The notes beneath the pieces were generated by a model. That model did no database searches and had not been told where the DNA came from. It saw nothing but the letters and a program-made list of their open reading frames with translations. A program made the position numbers and the translations under genes. A DNA stretch of 64,000 bases from Gaeumannomyces sp. JS-464 (Eukaryota; Ascomycota; Sordariomycetes; Magnaporthales; Magnaporthaceae), in the NCBI GenBank assembly GCA_002197995.1, contig NGZR01000004.1, positions 1,116,001 through 1,180,000 on the forward strand. Direction: 5' to 3'. Positions within the stretch are counted from its first letter, which is position 1. Every line of letters begins with the position of its first letter. Shown here in pieces: positions 12,013-24,076 of this stretch.

Positions 12013-14969
12013 ATGGCGTCAAAGATGGGATATAAGACGACCTTCGAGCCCGAGAAGGTCATACAACCGATCTTCACTGGCGGCGCCGTCGCATTGGACA
12101 ACAAAGCACGGATATTGGCATCGACACTTGGGGAGGAGGCTGTCCTGACCGACATCACCACGGGCAGGCACTTTGCCACCATTGAAGGGGTTCGTGTATC
12201 TGCCCGCTTGCCCGAGCTACTTCAGGTGACCTAACAAGTACTGCGCAGGATGGCGAGCCTATATCCACACTGATCCGTATGTTCATGCCGCCACATGCCA
12301 CTTCCGACTGCTCGTCTGCGCGAACAGGCTCCGTCGTGCTAACACCAGCCCATTCCCCGCGAAGTTACGCCCTCGGCGTCACACCTTGTAATATGCTCGC
12401 GGTCACTCACCATGAAGATCTATGCCCTCCGGCTGTCCCCTGATCACGAATCGATCGAGACGACGCTTGTGCGCACCCTGAAGCCCCACGGCACCCCCGT
12501 TGTGGTTCTCGCCGTGGACCGGACCAGCACCCTGCTCGCAACGGGCGCCGCCGACGGCGCCATAAAGGTCTGGGATATTGCTGGTGGCTACGTTACGCAC
12601 ACGTTTCGCGGGCCGAGCGTCCTCGTCTCCGCCCTGCACTTCTTCGAGCTGGCCGCCGACGAGCCGAGAAACGAATTTGGCAGCAAAGGGAAGAACAAAA
12701 GAGCAAAAAGGGCCAGACCGCAGCGGAGGCCAGTCAGGACTTCCGGCGCCACGACACTAAACTTCCGCCTCGCGTCGGGCAGCCAAGATGGCCGGGTGCG
12801 CGTCTGGGACCTGCACAAGCGCGCCGCCGTCGGCGACCTGGAGTCGCACGTCTCTGACGTCACCGGGGTAGACTATTCGTCGCGGCAAAACAGTCTTGTC
12901 ACGGCGAGTCGTGACAAGACTATAATATGGTGGGACCCGAAGAGCTGGAGGCCTCGCAAGATTGTGCCGAGCTTGGAGTTGGTCGAAGCGACGGGGTTCC
13001 TCGACGACGGCCGCCTGACTTACTCAGTCGGCGGGAATGGCTGCGTTCGGCTGTGGGAGACGGAAGCCGGCCGGGAGGTCACGCGGGAGCAGTCCGCCAA
13101 ATCCGAAGGCGAGGCGTTTGTCAATGCGCTTTACTGTCCTGACCAGTCGCTTCTTGTCTGCATCCAGTCCGACCACACACTCGTTCTCTACCAGACCCCG
13201 GCCGTCGAATCTGTCACAATACCGGAGATGGAACCCCTGCAGCCGTTCCGGCGCATATCGGGAACCCACGACGATATCATAGACCTGGGCTACCTCCTTC
13301 CAGATCGGTCGCTGATGGCCCTGGCGACGAACTCGGAGGATGTCAGGATCGTCTCGGTCGCCGACTCAGCCGAGGGTTCTGGGTACTTTGGTCAGGATGT
13401 GACCGTCCTGAAGGGTCACGAGGACATTGTTATTACCCTTGATACGGACTGGTCGGGACACTGGGTAGCCACCGGAGCCAAGGACAACACAGCTCGTCTT
13501 TGGAAGATCGATCCTACCAATAACTCATACGAGTGCTACGCTACCTTCGCGGGCCACGCCGAATCCCTGGGGGCCGTCGGACTCCCGAAGACTATACCGC
13601 CAACATCTTCGGCGGCATACACCGACCCTCTGAACCACCCCCCGCCCTTCCTCATCACTGGCTCCCAAGATCTCACGGTGAAAAAGTGGGAAATCGCCAG
13701 GGTGGCACAGCAGGGGACCAAGAAGGCCTCAAGGGCAGCCTTTACCCGGAAGGCTCACGACAAGGACATCAACGCCATTGACATCAACAGTTCTGGCCAC
13801 CTTTTCGCATCCGCATCCCAAGACAAGGTTGTCAAGATCTGGAGCGTACAGGAAGGTGAAGTTCAAGGTATCCTGAAAGGCCACCGCAGGGGCGTCTGGT
13901 CCGTCCGGTTTGCGCCGGCCGACATGCCGGTGCTTCAAGGCGAGGACGGCGCCACAGCGGCCGGCAAGGGCATTGCCCTCACCGGCAGTGGCGACAAGAC
14001 AATCAAGATATGGAGCCTGTCGAGCTATACCTGCCTGCGAACCTTCGAAGGTCACTCCAACAGCGTCCTGAAGGTGATCTGGCTGCCGCTCGGCGGAGCG
14101 TCACAGGGCGACGCAGCAAAGAAGCGACCTGTTCAGTTTGCCAGCGCCGGCGGTGATGGCCTGGTCAAGGTGTGGGACGCCAACTCGGGCGAGGCGGTCT
14201 GCACTTTAGACAACCACACGGACCGTATCTGGGCGTTGGCCGTCAACCCCGGCAGCGGTAGCAGCGCCAGCAAAGGCGAAGGAAACTCGCCAGACGACGG
14301 CTTCTCATCCACGGCAGTGCTGGCCTCCGGGTCCGGAGACTCGACTGTCACCTTCTGGCGCGACACGTCGACCACGACGCAGCTGGCGGCGGCGCGCGCC
14401 GCCGACGAGCTGGTGGAGCAGGAACAGCGGCTCGAGAACCACATGCGCGCGGGCCACTACCGCGACGCCATCGTGCTGGCCCTGCAGCTCAACCACCCGG
14501 GCCGCCTGCTCTCGCTGCTCACGTCGGTCGTCCGGTCCGAGGACCCAGACGAGGGCAGCCTGACGGGCCGCGCCGCCGTCGACGACGTCCTGGCCACCCT
14601 GGCCGACGACCAGCTCTCGACGCTGCTGCTGCGCCTGCGCGACTGGAACGCAAACGCCCGCACCGCCCCGTCGCCCAGCGCGTGCTCGCCGCCATCGTCC
14701 GCAGCTACCCGGCCTCGCGCCTGGCCGGCCTGGCCGTCGGGAGGCGCCGGGCTGGCGGTGGCGGTGCTGCCGGCGGCATCGGCGAGGTGCTGGACGCGCT
14801 CAGGGCCTACACAGAGCGCCACTACCGCCGTATGGAGGAGCTGGTCGACGAGAGCTACCTGGTCGAGTACACTCTTCGCGAGATGGATAGCCTAGCGCCG
14901 CCAACCGAGGCCGAGACTAGCAGGGATGCCATTGAGGGATCCCGGGATTTCGTCATGCTCGAGTCGTAA
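12013..14969 (+). CDS. UTP13: UTP13, U3 snoRNP (SSU processome) WD40 protein
   Basis: Three exons: 12013-12189, a 28-nt microexon 12249-12276, and 12365-14969. The product is about 936 residues of two WD40 propellers followed by the Utp13 C-terminal domain. WD repeats are easy to see (GAADGAIKVWD, GSQDGRVRVWDL, GAKDNTARLWKI, GSQDLTVKKWEI, ASQDKVVKIWS, GSGDKTIKIWS, GGDGLVKVWD, GSGDSTVTFWRD). The C-terminal domain contains MRAGHYRDAIVLALQLNHPGR and ends with YTERHYRRMEELVDESYLV and YTLREMDSLAPP. Utp13 is a t-UTP/UTP-B (PWP2 complex) subunit of the nucleolar 90S pre-ribosome, needed for 18S rRNA maturation. Oddity: in the C-run at 14666-14669 one base appears to be missing (around codon 837); without it the last hundred residues of the conserved domain would be out of frame. 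The third exon's acceptor (GCGAAG) is chosen because the nearer CAG breaks the frame. Confidence 0.92.
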
Positions 14970-15608
14970 GGAAGGAGACGTTTTGATTTTTGCTGTCGTT
15001 CATTTACTGTAAATAAGCATGAGTTACTAGGCGTTGGCGTAATTGTCAGTTCCAGTCCTATCGTCTAGTCACGGCCACTTGGAACGTTGGTTGGGTATTT
15101 CCTACAGCAGCACTTCCTATATTATACCCAGGGATAGCGCGGCCTTTACGTTTTCCCATAGCCGAGACTAGCAACAAGATGCCGTATGTACACAAAAGCC
15201 TTGACATATCTAGGCACAGTTTATGCCTTTTGCGCGTAGGTAGTCATATAGGTGCCGACTTTCCTATCCGCTTGACCACGTGATAAAGACGCCTCGCACG
15301 TTCGTTCGCTCGAGTACTATTAGTTTGGGGTGGGGGTACCAAAAAAAATAAAGATTCATATCAAAGGGAGTACCTAAATCGTGCAATGCTCCAACTCCAC
15401 TCACAGCCCCAAATACGACAATAAGATTACGTATGAGAAAAGACAAGCCCAGGCACGCCTATAAACGCCTAGTCCCATGAACACGCCGCTCGTTCTAATA
15501 TGTTGCCCATGGGTCGATGCTGTAACAAACGAGAGAATGTGCCAAAAATTCAAGCCGGCCCAGGTTTCCTCGGTTCTGCTGATGCCCGCGGGCATACTCT
15601 GGCCTAAC
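14970..15608. other. Convergent intergenic region
   Basis: These 639 bp separate the stop codons of UTP13 and the J-protein gene. They are AT-richer than the genes and hold both 3' ends. No gene was seen. Confidence 0.6.
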
Positions 15609-16916
15609 TCATGGTAGGATTTCTTTGAGCTTCGCCTTCTGCTCGGCCGTAAGCGAGGTGGGGAACTTGACATTGTACTTGACGATAAAGTTCCCCCTCT
15701 GTCCCGGCTTCTTTTGGAGGGGCATGCCGAGGCCGGGGTATGAATCGGAGGAGCCGGGTTGCGTAGGGCCCGACTTTTCGATGGGCAGTTGCTTTTTGTC
15801 AATGGTGACGACCGTCCGCTTCCAGCCAGTCAGGGCTTCCTTGAGATCCAGTTCAATCGTGTGCACTAAATCGTCCCCGTCGCGGGTGTAGAGCGGATGT
15901 GCTTTCTGTCAAGGCAAAGATCGTCAGCTTTATGACCTTTTGGTGGGAACGATGCGAATTTCACATGTCAGTAGGCTGGTTCCAACGGCTTCTTACCTCC
16001 TCGACAATAAACAACAGGTCTTGCTGGCCGCCCTCCTCCTGGTCGCCCACGCTCTTGAACCGAATCTTGGCACCCTTCTTCATGCCAACGCTGATGGGAA
16101 CCTCGAGCATGTGGTCGGTGGTTGTGCGCTTGCCGGTGTCGTCGAACATCTTGCGCTTGATCTTCATCTTCTTCTTGACGCCGTGGAACATGTCCTCAAG
16201 CGACACGGGCAGAGGACGTTCGACAGTCGTGACCTCGGGCGTGCGTTCCCTCGCCATCCTGCCGCCCGTAGTGTCCCCATAGGATGCGCGGGTGCGGGGG
16301 CCGGCTCCTCTGGGGCTGCCCCTGGCGCCGGCAGCCCCACCAAATGAGCCGAATATGTCGTCAAAGTCACCGCCACCGCCGGCGCGCATGAACTCGGTAA
16401 AGATGCTCTCTGGGTTGCTGAAGTGGAAACCGCCGCCAGCGCTATCGCCAGTGCTGAAGTGGAAGGAGCGGGTGCCGCCGCCGGGCATGCTACTAAAGCC
16501 GCTGAAGCCTCCGGGCATGCCTCCCGAGGCGAACGGGTTTTCTCTAGCGCCCTCGGGCGGGGGCGGAGCGCCGCGCAGGAGGAACTCGAGCCCAAATGTG
16601 TCATAGGTCTTCCGCTTCTCTGGATCCGACAGGATCTCGTAGGCCTGGGAGCACTCCTTGAACTTTTCGGCCGCCTCCTCTTGCTTGTCGGCATTCTTGT
16701 CGGGATGCCACCTCAGGGCTTGCTTTCTGTTTCCGGTGTTAGCGACTGCAATCGCTGCCCAACTGCGACCACACGATTCATGCACTGGGTCTGGGGAGGC
16801 CGTATATGACGAGGTCAAATAAGGCGGCTGGCTTACCTGTAGCCCTTCTTGATCTCATCTTGGGTAGAATCGGGCTTCACGCCCAGGACGTCGTAGAGTT
16901 TCGTCTCCTTGACCAT
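15609..16916 (-). CDS. SIS1: Class II (Sis1-type) J-domain co-chaperone
   Basis: Three exons (16837-16916, 15997-16726, 15609-15905) give 368 residues with no frame problem. The J domain is at residues 1-70 ([21 protein letters not shown] at 34-36 in LRWHPDKN), split by the first intron at the typical position. A Gly/Phe- and Gly/Met-rich linker follows (about 75-180), without the four CxxCxGxG zinc repeats of class I proteins. The two C-terminal substrate-binding domains include [19 protein letters not shown] and the closing [15 protein letters not shown]. Such proteins deliver clients to Hsp70 in the cytosol and nucleus; yeast Sis1 (352 aa) and S. pombe Psi1 are the nearest types. GAAGCTTC sites that resemble heat-shock elements lie 0.6-0.7 kb upstream. 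Confidence 0.92.
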
Positions 16917-17506
16917 GTTTGCTGGCGCCTACAGCTACGGTGGATGGTGCAAGGCTTTGTAGGTGTTTTCCTTGCGGTGGTGAGAGGGTCGTCCAAGCTA
17001 AGTATGTCCCGTCTGCGCTAGTGAAGGACGAGCGGTAACAGGCAATTCAATCCAGCTCACTGATTGTAACAGTGATGAATTGAGTGATTGACAAAATGCG
17101 GCCTGCTTTATGTTTTGGCGCTAAACTGCCCAGCTGATTGATTGATGCTTGGTCGATCGACGGGTTTCTCGTCTCGACTCGGTCGGCCTTGTAAGTTGGC
17201 TGTCGCGTGCCGGAGAGTCCGGCTCTGGCAGTCTGGATCGGGAAGCTGGTGGCTAAGTAAGCCTTGGGCACAGTTCGTAAGCTCTGGTGCGAGTGTTCGA
17301 GAGTGTAGTCGTCGACTCGACCGCTGCGGTTATGCGGAGAATTGGGCGTGAGGATTGTGTGCAGAGTGGATTGGGTTTCTGTCTGGGCCGGCAGCAGACA
17401 AAGAAATCGAGCTTCAAAGAAAGAAAGATGAGCAACAAAAGCCAAGGGCGGTGGGAGTAGGTGGTCGGTCTGTGGACTGATGTATGACCGCCCACCGTTG
17501 CTTGTA

Positions 17507-17514
17507 GAAGCTTC
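17507..17514. promoter_or_regulatory. GAAGCTTC heat-shock-element-like site 1
   Basis: GAAnnTTC is two inverted nGAAn units of the Hsf1 site. It lies 591 bp upstream of the J-protein start codon, and a second identical copy is 73 bp further out. A full HSE needs three units and a third is not clear, so this is a weak call. Confidence 0.3.
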
Positions 17515-17579
17515 GATGGGCGAATGGAAAGCCGGTGACGTTGCTCCACAAGCCTGTTTGCAAGTGGAGATTCCCCGCA

Positions 17580-17587
17580 GAAGCTTC
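17580..17587. promoter_or_regulatory. GAAGCTTC heat-shock-element-like site 2
   Basis: This is a second copy of the same palindrome, 664 bp upstream of the J-protein start. The spacing between copies (73 bp) and the chaperone target suggest Hsf1 regulation, but two copies of an 8-mer can occur by chance. Confidence 0.3.
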
Positions 17588-20500
17588 CTCTGTGGCCGAC
17601 GAAGATGCGCGAAATCGGGCGCTCCCAAGCCGAGTGTGACCGACTTTCCCAGCAAAGCTTTGCGCCCCGAAGCAGATTCTAGGATGCTCCTGGGAGGCCT
17701 CAACGTCGAACATTATAAATGGCGCCTCAACCTACTTCTGCCCTCATGTGTCTAAATGGGCTAGCCGCCATAATGCTAACAAAGACAGGCGCCCATTTGC
17801 GGACAGGAGACCCATGGCGGGGTGTTTGTGCTGCGGGGAGGTCTGGGCCAAGGCTGCTGCTGATAGAGGTGAGGCGCACTCTACGAGAGGGGCTGATTCG
17901 TGTGGCTGGCACTCCTCTGACAGAGGACATGCCCGGCCAATTAGCCAGTTTTGATTCCCTTCTTCAGCGGCAATGGATCATACAAAAGAATTTCATGCAG
18001 ACGGTGTGCAACCCCACGCGGGATGGCTACTGCGTCGCTTTGAGCCGAGGGCCGGCAATTCTTCACATGCTCTTTATGGCGGGTGATCCCATTGTCTACA
18101 TACCTACCTACCTACTTAGGTACCTACCACCTACCTAATTCTCAATGTAATCCAAATCACATATTTCCAAGACACAAACTGGACTACTGAACCTGGCGTT
18201 CAAGTTTGAGTACGAGTCTTTTAGCCTAACATGGAAAAGAAGTTGTACCACGACGCTATATTCAAATCAAGTGGCTAAAAGTGGAATGGGCATCCCTCCT
18301 GTATCGGCCAGCGCTCACCGCTCATTTTATCTGCGCGGGAAAAGAAGAAAAATCCATCGCTCATCCTTCTTCATCAACTCGCCTTCCTTGCTACCCAGTG
18401 ACAGTCGCAGCACGATCCAGCGTAATGGCTTGTGTCCACCGCCACCACATTTATCGGCTGTGATTGGAACTCGGTGCTAACGTGTGCGGCCTTTGGCATC
18501 GGAGGCCCCCGAAGCCACCGGTCGTTCGAACCAGTCGTTCAGGCCGGTTCTACATATTACCCAGCCTCCGGAGCAAGCGATCGTACCGGCAACCCGCCGT
18601 TCGGAGTATGACAGGGTCCGGCATGATCGTAAGCGCCTTGGCCCAGCCCGATCATGACTTGCAGTGGAGCGAGCGAGGATTCGAGAGGCCCGCAGTTCCG
18701 CCATGCCCTAACCCGATATTCGGGAAGCGCGCGTGTTTCTTCCAACTTTCCTCAGCCTGGCGTGCCTGGGCATCTCTGGAGCCGCACGGGTGTGGATGGC
18801 GGGTCTCCCACTTTCTTTTGCGCGATAGGAAGCCCCCGGCACAAATCAGGCACATGGGCAGGTTCCCCACACGGACGAGCCCGGTTTGGTCGGGTAGGGG
18901 AACCTGTTTCGTTGGCGTCTGCAATATCATATTAATGAATGCGTCGGTTAACCTTGGAAATCCCAAACTTGTATGCTGCAGCTTGGGCATCATTTGCATC
19001 TATGTAGTAGAGAACTGGAGCGCTACATCGGTTATGGAGGTGCTATGCGCTATGTACATACTATTACATAGAGTGCCACGAGTGCCCTGGGTTGGGGTAT
19101 CATTCGTCCCTGGAGTCCTGAATCAGCCAGCGCGGTTGTCAGGTCGATTTACAACGGACGCAATTGACGGGGATTGGCTCGATTCGACGTGTTGTAAACA
19201 GTTTGCGAGATCGCACCGTTCAGGGGCTCGCGGCAAAGAGGGGGTCTCGCCAATCCGTCATGATGTGCGGTGGTTGTTTCCTTGGTGCTGAGATCTATTT
19301 CACGTCCGCTTCCGATGGGTTCTGCAAGCGGCCATTCGTCCGAGGGAGACAGCTCTGCCGGTGTCACAGCGCCGAAGAATGGTTGGCGCTAGAACGTCAT
19401 GTCAAATTTGGGTGGAGGAGGCTTGGACCCTTCTTGCATGGTGCCACACAGCAGCTCAGACCGGGGCCGCCAGAACGGGCGCTGGAGGTCGCCGCCGTGG
19501 GTCTCGTCGCGGGAAAGCCCTCCTCAATGGTATCAGTGTCAAGTGTCGTCTTTCCATTTTGCTTCGGGCCACCCGTACGAGTGCGCGGGGCGGAGGAATA
19601 GGTGGCACTGCGGCAACCCGGGCGCTGCATCGAGACTCAACCTCTGTGTCAGCCCTGTCAAGTTCGGGGACCGGAAAAAAAAAAGTGACCGAATCGATCC
19701 CATCTCAGGGCCCCATCCGTGGCTGGAGGAACTGTGGGGCGGTGCCGGTCTTAGCTGACTGCGATCGTCTCCCGTTGGCCACGTGTGATGTCATGGCACG
19801 CCAAGCCGCGGACCAAGGTTCGTCAACGTCAAGCCGCCTCGTTTGCTTGGGACGAGCCGAAGGTCTGGCAGTCTGACCTCACTGACGCTTCCTGCCTTTC
19901 CCGCCTGCCTCGGCCTCAACACGCTGGATGCCATCGCATTCATCCAATTGCCAGTCGGTCTGTTTGTGGACACTTGCGCGAGAGCACACGGGCGGAGGAG
20001 CCAACCACCCCGTGCTTCTGAGGTTGCCTCGCCCCTAGCCCCCCTGGCGATTACATGCAACCATCGCAAATCAAAACTCAAATCTCGTCGAGGGTTTCGT
20101 TCCTACCTACCGACTTTCCTGCCTGCCACTGGATGCTCCACGGTGAGGACGACCCTCAGCGGCGGTCGAGCCCGACTCCGCGGCCGCTCCGCTTCAATGC
20201 TCGCCATCTTCCTTCGGCTAGCACAGCGTGCTAGGTGGCGCTTCCGGCAGGCGTCGAGCAGAGACCACCGAGTCTCTACCGCCGCCCCGCCGACTCGCTC
20301 ACTGCGGGTGCCAATGCGAGAGAGCGGAGGGGTGAAGTCAGAGGTATGTAGTGTGCATTCCATGTACTTATCCTCCTCGTATTCTAGGCCAGATCTCGAA
20401 GGTGTTTGATGGTTGCACATCTTGGCTCTCCAGTTCAGCTAAAATGACGCAAGAGACACCTGGCCTGCATTGGGCGAGTATCTCCTGTCACCCAGCTTCC

Positions 20501-22305
20501 CCCGACGGGTATGACATACTAGTAATCCCGCGTCCCACGTCAAGACGCATTGCACGACGGCCTACCAGGCAGCTAGCAGGACGTTATCTGCCTGGCTTCC
20601 CCAGAATGATCTACAATAGTCTCTGCCGCCGGTGAAAGGTCACAGAATAAACAAACATCTAAGCTCAGTCAGACCTCTGCAGGCAGCCTTGTTCACATAT
20701 GTGTGTCGACGCCATTATGTGCAAGGTGGCTTAGGGCCCCGTCTAGAAGGGGCCCTGGCTGTGTCGTGGGCGCGAGCGCGCGCGCCTTGGCGGCAAGACC
20801 AGAGCTCAGAGCTCAGGGGTTACAGTGCAAGGGCCAACCAATGACATCATGTGGTGGCCGACGTCGAGCTCCGTCGATCGGCCCGTCCTGTCTCGCTCCG
20901 AACAAAGCTGTGCGACAGAAAGCAGAAGTGTCCCGACGGGACCTGGCGTTCCATGTAGGCCTGGCTGCTCTGGAAAGCGTCAGATCGTCATCTGAGCAGT
21001 CGTCTAAATCATACCACACATGCGCAGGATAGTGTTTACTATGACATGGGTAACGAGGTGCGTGTGGGTGGCCAAACGGAGGGTTAGCCAGAGGTTAGCG
21101 GCCAGAGGTTAGCGACTCGTCTTTTTTTCCCTTTTCCCAACCGAGCCGAGACCTCGAAGCGCCAAGGGCCCATCCGAAGGAGGGAGGCACGGAGGCTAAA
21201 AGAGGCAACCGTCGATCTCATATGAGGTCAAGATTGGCCGCGCACGTCCAACACTATTCTCTTCAGCCGTCCATGTCCTTTGTCTTGAGCGTGTTTGTTC
21301 TCGGCCCCCTCAGGTAGGTTACCGGTGGCCAATAGCATAACATCGATGATGGCTTCAACAATAGTCGTCGATCTGCAGGGTCCTTGCCCCTTTTGACATT
21401 CTTCCCTAGCGCCTTTTTGAATTTCCCCTCCCCGGACGCCAGCGGGCGACCATCGTTTCCGATTTCACCGGCCGGCCTCAACTGCCATTACGGCGCATGC
21501 ATCATCGCCCGCTCACCAACCCCGTCTTCACTCTAACCCGTCCGCCTGCAATGCCAGGCCTGTGCAAGTGCAAGTTTGCGTAGGCGCTACAGCCCGGGGG
21601 GTATGTACTGCGGGCCCCGCCAGCAGCAGAGACGGCCGAAACTGTGAAGGAGAACAGGAACAGAAGGCTACTTGCCCGTGGGTGTCTAGAATACCAAGCT
21701 ACTGCGCTCGTCCCGCCCGCATACATGCGCGCTACTGCGACATATGCCCAATGGCTGTGGATGTTTGCGGTGATCGACATTGTTACGCCATTTGGTGCCG
21801 CCAAAACGGCACCCCTCGGTGTTGATCACCACAAGCCCGACCCCTTGGCCAGCGCCGCTTGGGTGGGTTTTTCTGCAGAGTGCATACCGTCACCTCCCTG
21901 ACGCACTCACATCTCTCGAACCCCCTGTCACTTCGCTGTCGTCCAGCTGGCGGGGAATGTTGATGTGCTCGTCGGATGCGAGATGGGTGGGTGGTGTGGA
22001 TGGCGGCAAGGCTAACAAACCCACGCACGCAAAGGACCCTCTCTCACGGGGCCGGAGAGCAGTGGCGGAGAACAGAGATCGCCGGTCAGCACTCGTGGAG
22101 CAGGGGAGCCACCCCTTCCTTGCCGTCAGAGCTCGAGGAATGACGAGGGGGGAGAAACGGACAGAATGGAGAAGCAGCAGAGCAACACGAGAGGCTCTTT
22201 GCACGCCCCATCTAGCATTTCCCTCAAGCAAACACGCACACGCCCTTTGCCCGCTCATTATACCATTATACCCACATGGCTGCCCGATAAAGTTCCCTCG
22301 CATCT

Positions 22306-22312
22306 TATATAA
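22306..22312 (+). promoter_or_regulatory. TATA box (TATATAA)
   Basis: TATATAA is followed within 250 bp by a long C/T-rich tract (about 22440-22520) and then the start codon at 22589. A TATA box plus a pyrimidine-rich leader is the usual layout of a strong fungal promoter, and it supports transcription of the small gene downstream. Confidence 0.5.
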
Positions 22313-22588
22313 GGACCTTGGGTCCCGACCCATCCCATCCAGACCTGTTCTGGCCCACGTCCCACATCCAACTTCCAACTCGTGTGACCACCAAGCCAGG
22401 TTTTTCCGTTACCAAGATTTACACCCAAGACCACCCTAGGGCCAACTTATTCACACCGCTTGCATACCACCCCCTCTTTCCCCTCCCACTAGACCTTTTT
22501 TTTTTCTTCTTCTATTTCCCGTTTACGTCCGTTCCCGCTGGACCCCTTGGTTCGTCTTCTTTTTAAGGGTCAACGATCTGCCGCCCGA

Positions 22589-22882
22589 ATGCCCGCCTCG
22601 ACTGCCGACCAAAGGTCCTACAGCCGTCACCTGTCTGCCATAAACATGTCCAACTCGTCGCAGAACACGTACTCGTCCGTCTCCATCCCGGTCTCGCCGC
22701 CCCCGCCGACGGACCTGCCATCGTACTCGCGCACCATGCACCAGCACACCAAGCAGCAGATGGAGGCCGTCTCGCACTCGTCGCACCGCCGGGGCTCCAG
22801 GAATCACAGCCAAGGCGCCCAGCAGAACGGCGTCTCGGCAGCCTATAGCCCGCCCACCATCCACCGTTCCGCCTACCAGTGA
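22589..22882 (+). CDS. Small Ser/Pro-rich protein with in-frame open extension
   Basis: The frame from the first ATG (22589) encodes 97 residues ending at TGA 22880-22882. A second in-frame ATG (MSNSSQNTYSS) is 19 codons in. The composition is Ser/Pro/Tyr/His-rich, with VSIPVSPPPPTDLPSYSRT followed by MHQHTKQQMEAVSHSSHRR. I have an impression of similar short proteins in other Sordariomycetes but cannot name a function. A TATA box and a pyrimidine-rich leader precede it. After the TGA the same frame stays open for 104 codons to TAG 23195-23197. The true gene may therefore extend to 23197 by readthrough, by removal of a 75-nt phase-0 intron (22832-22906, poor donor GTCTCG), or because the TGA is a mutation or an error. 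Confidence 0.5.
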   Translation: MPASTADQRSYSRHLSAINMSNSSQNTYSSVSIPVSPPPPTDLPSYSRTMHQHTKQQMEAVSHSSHRRGSRNHSQGAQQNGVSAAYSPPTIHRSAYQ

Positions 22883-23197
22883 CGGGCGCTCGGCGTCGAT
22901 CCGCAGCTGCAGGCACATCAACATCAACATCAACAACAACATCAGCAGCAGCACCACCACCACCAGCATCATCACCATCACCATCACCATCACCATCACC
23001 ACCACCACCAACAAGAACAACATAACCCTCCTCACTATCGCCATCAACATGGTGGCTTGACGGCAGATCGCCCACCACCCATGACACCTGCGGATAAAGC
23101 AACGGCCCCGGAGCTGTTGGGCCCCGAGACTCTCGTCGACCCGTACAGCCACACCATTGTCATCGCCAGGCCCCTCAGTCCAGAAGACCTGACCTAG
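22883..23197 (+). other. In-frame His/Gln-rich extension after TGA
   Basis: This frame continues from the upstream small ORF without a shift. It begins RALGVDPQLQAHQHQ, runs through a His/Gln-rich tract encoded mainly by CAC/CAT/CAA codons (about 22916-23015), then a normal-looking segment (GGLTADRPPPMTPADK, LGPETLVDPYSHTIVIARPL) ending SPEDLT before TAG. The last 45 residues look like ordinary coding sequence, which is why I list the segment as possible coding sequence and not only as a repeat. Confidence 0.5.
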
Positions 23198-24076
23198 AGT
23201 CCGGCAGGGTCATAGCCAGGCTTACAAGCCCCAAGAACCGCGCCATCGCCCCACACACCACCCCCCGGGCACGTAGCATCTCAAGGGATGCTTTCTTGCC
23301 GTCGATGACGCCAGTTGTCTGCGGAGGAGACGTGGCTAGGTTTCCGATGATGGGACTTGATGTCTGCCAAGCAAGTGGTCGTTGGGCATCACCAACCTTT
23401 CTTTTCTGTTAGCAACCTGTCTTTTTTCCCTCATGTTTTTTTTTTTTTTTTTTGTGTGAGCACTCAAAATACTCCTGCTCGCTCTCATATCAAGCAAGCT
23501 AGCGTTTGTTCATTCGTTTCCCTTCCACTCTCGTTTTTCTTTGAATCATCCTATCATACCAAATAGGATCACGGGTACCGGCGTAGGAGTGGCGAATTGG
23601 ATTTTGGTCAATGTCATGGGTTTGTTGTTGAAGCATACGGGACGAGGGTTTTAAACCTCTCAGCAACGACTTATGAATGATGAACATATTAAAATAACTC
23701 ACCTCTTCTAGAATGCGAATCTGATTTTGCCGCAAGTGGTAGACACACACTAAGCGTGATAGCACCACAAGTGATACCATGCTCGCTTGGGGTGGTAAAA
23801 AGCATGCTTTGTATGCTGGTTATCTTCCCGCTAAGCCGAAGCGCGAGCAGATGTTGTGTAAATTTCATGATTCTAGCTATTTGTGCCCCGTAAGCCTTGA
23901 ACTCCTTGCCGTTAAAATATGACATGATCACCCACCCAAACGTCGCCATTCTAGCGTACGTCCCTGGTCCTCATAACGCCGAATGGCACAAGGCGGGCAG
24001 GTCAGGCTGTTTGCTGATCCCAAGTCCTTCGGTGTCGTGTATTCTGTACGCTGTGTGCGTGTGTAGTGGCCTTCTC
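23198..24076. other. Convergent intergenic region
   Basis: These 879 bp between the small gene and the 3' end of YJU2 hold a T18 run at 23436-23453. No gene was seen. Confidence 0.6.
23436..23453. repeat. poly(T) tract, 18 T
   Basis: A simple T run in the likely 3' untranslated or downstream region of the small gene. Confidence 0.85.

Larger units (their letters stand above)
16917..22588. other. Gene-free stretch between J-protein and small Ser/Pro/His gene
   Basis: This 5.7-kb interval separates two divergent genes. Several open frames occur (the longest about 275 codons near 18464-19291) but none has a recognisable domain, normal amino-acid composition or support from neighbouring exons. 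A TACCTACC/TACTTAGGTACCTACC motif cluster sits at 18101-18138. Promoter elements of both flanking genes must lie at its ends. Confidence 0.5.

Noticed and set aside
18500..18570. GTTCGAACC word resembling a tRNA B box
   Set aside because: No A box, acceptor stem or anticodon arm can be placed around it on either strand.
18464..19291. 275-codon open frame on the plus strand
   Set aside because: No ATG near a plausible promoter, no recognised motif, and an odd Cys/Trp/Arg-rich composition; the opposite strand is equally open in parts.
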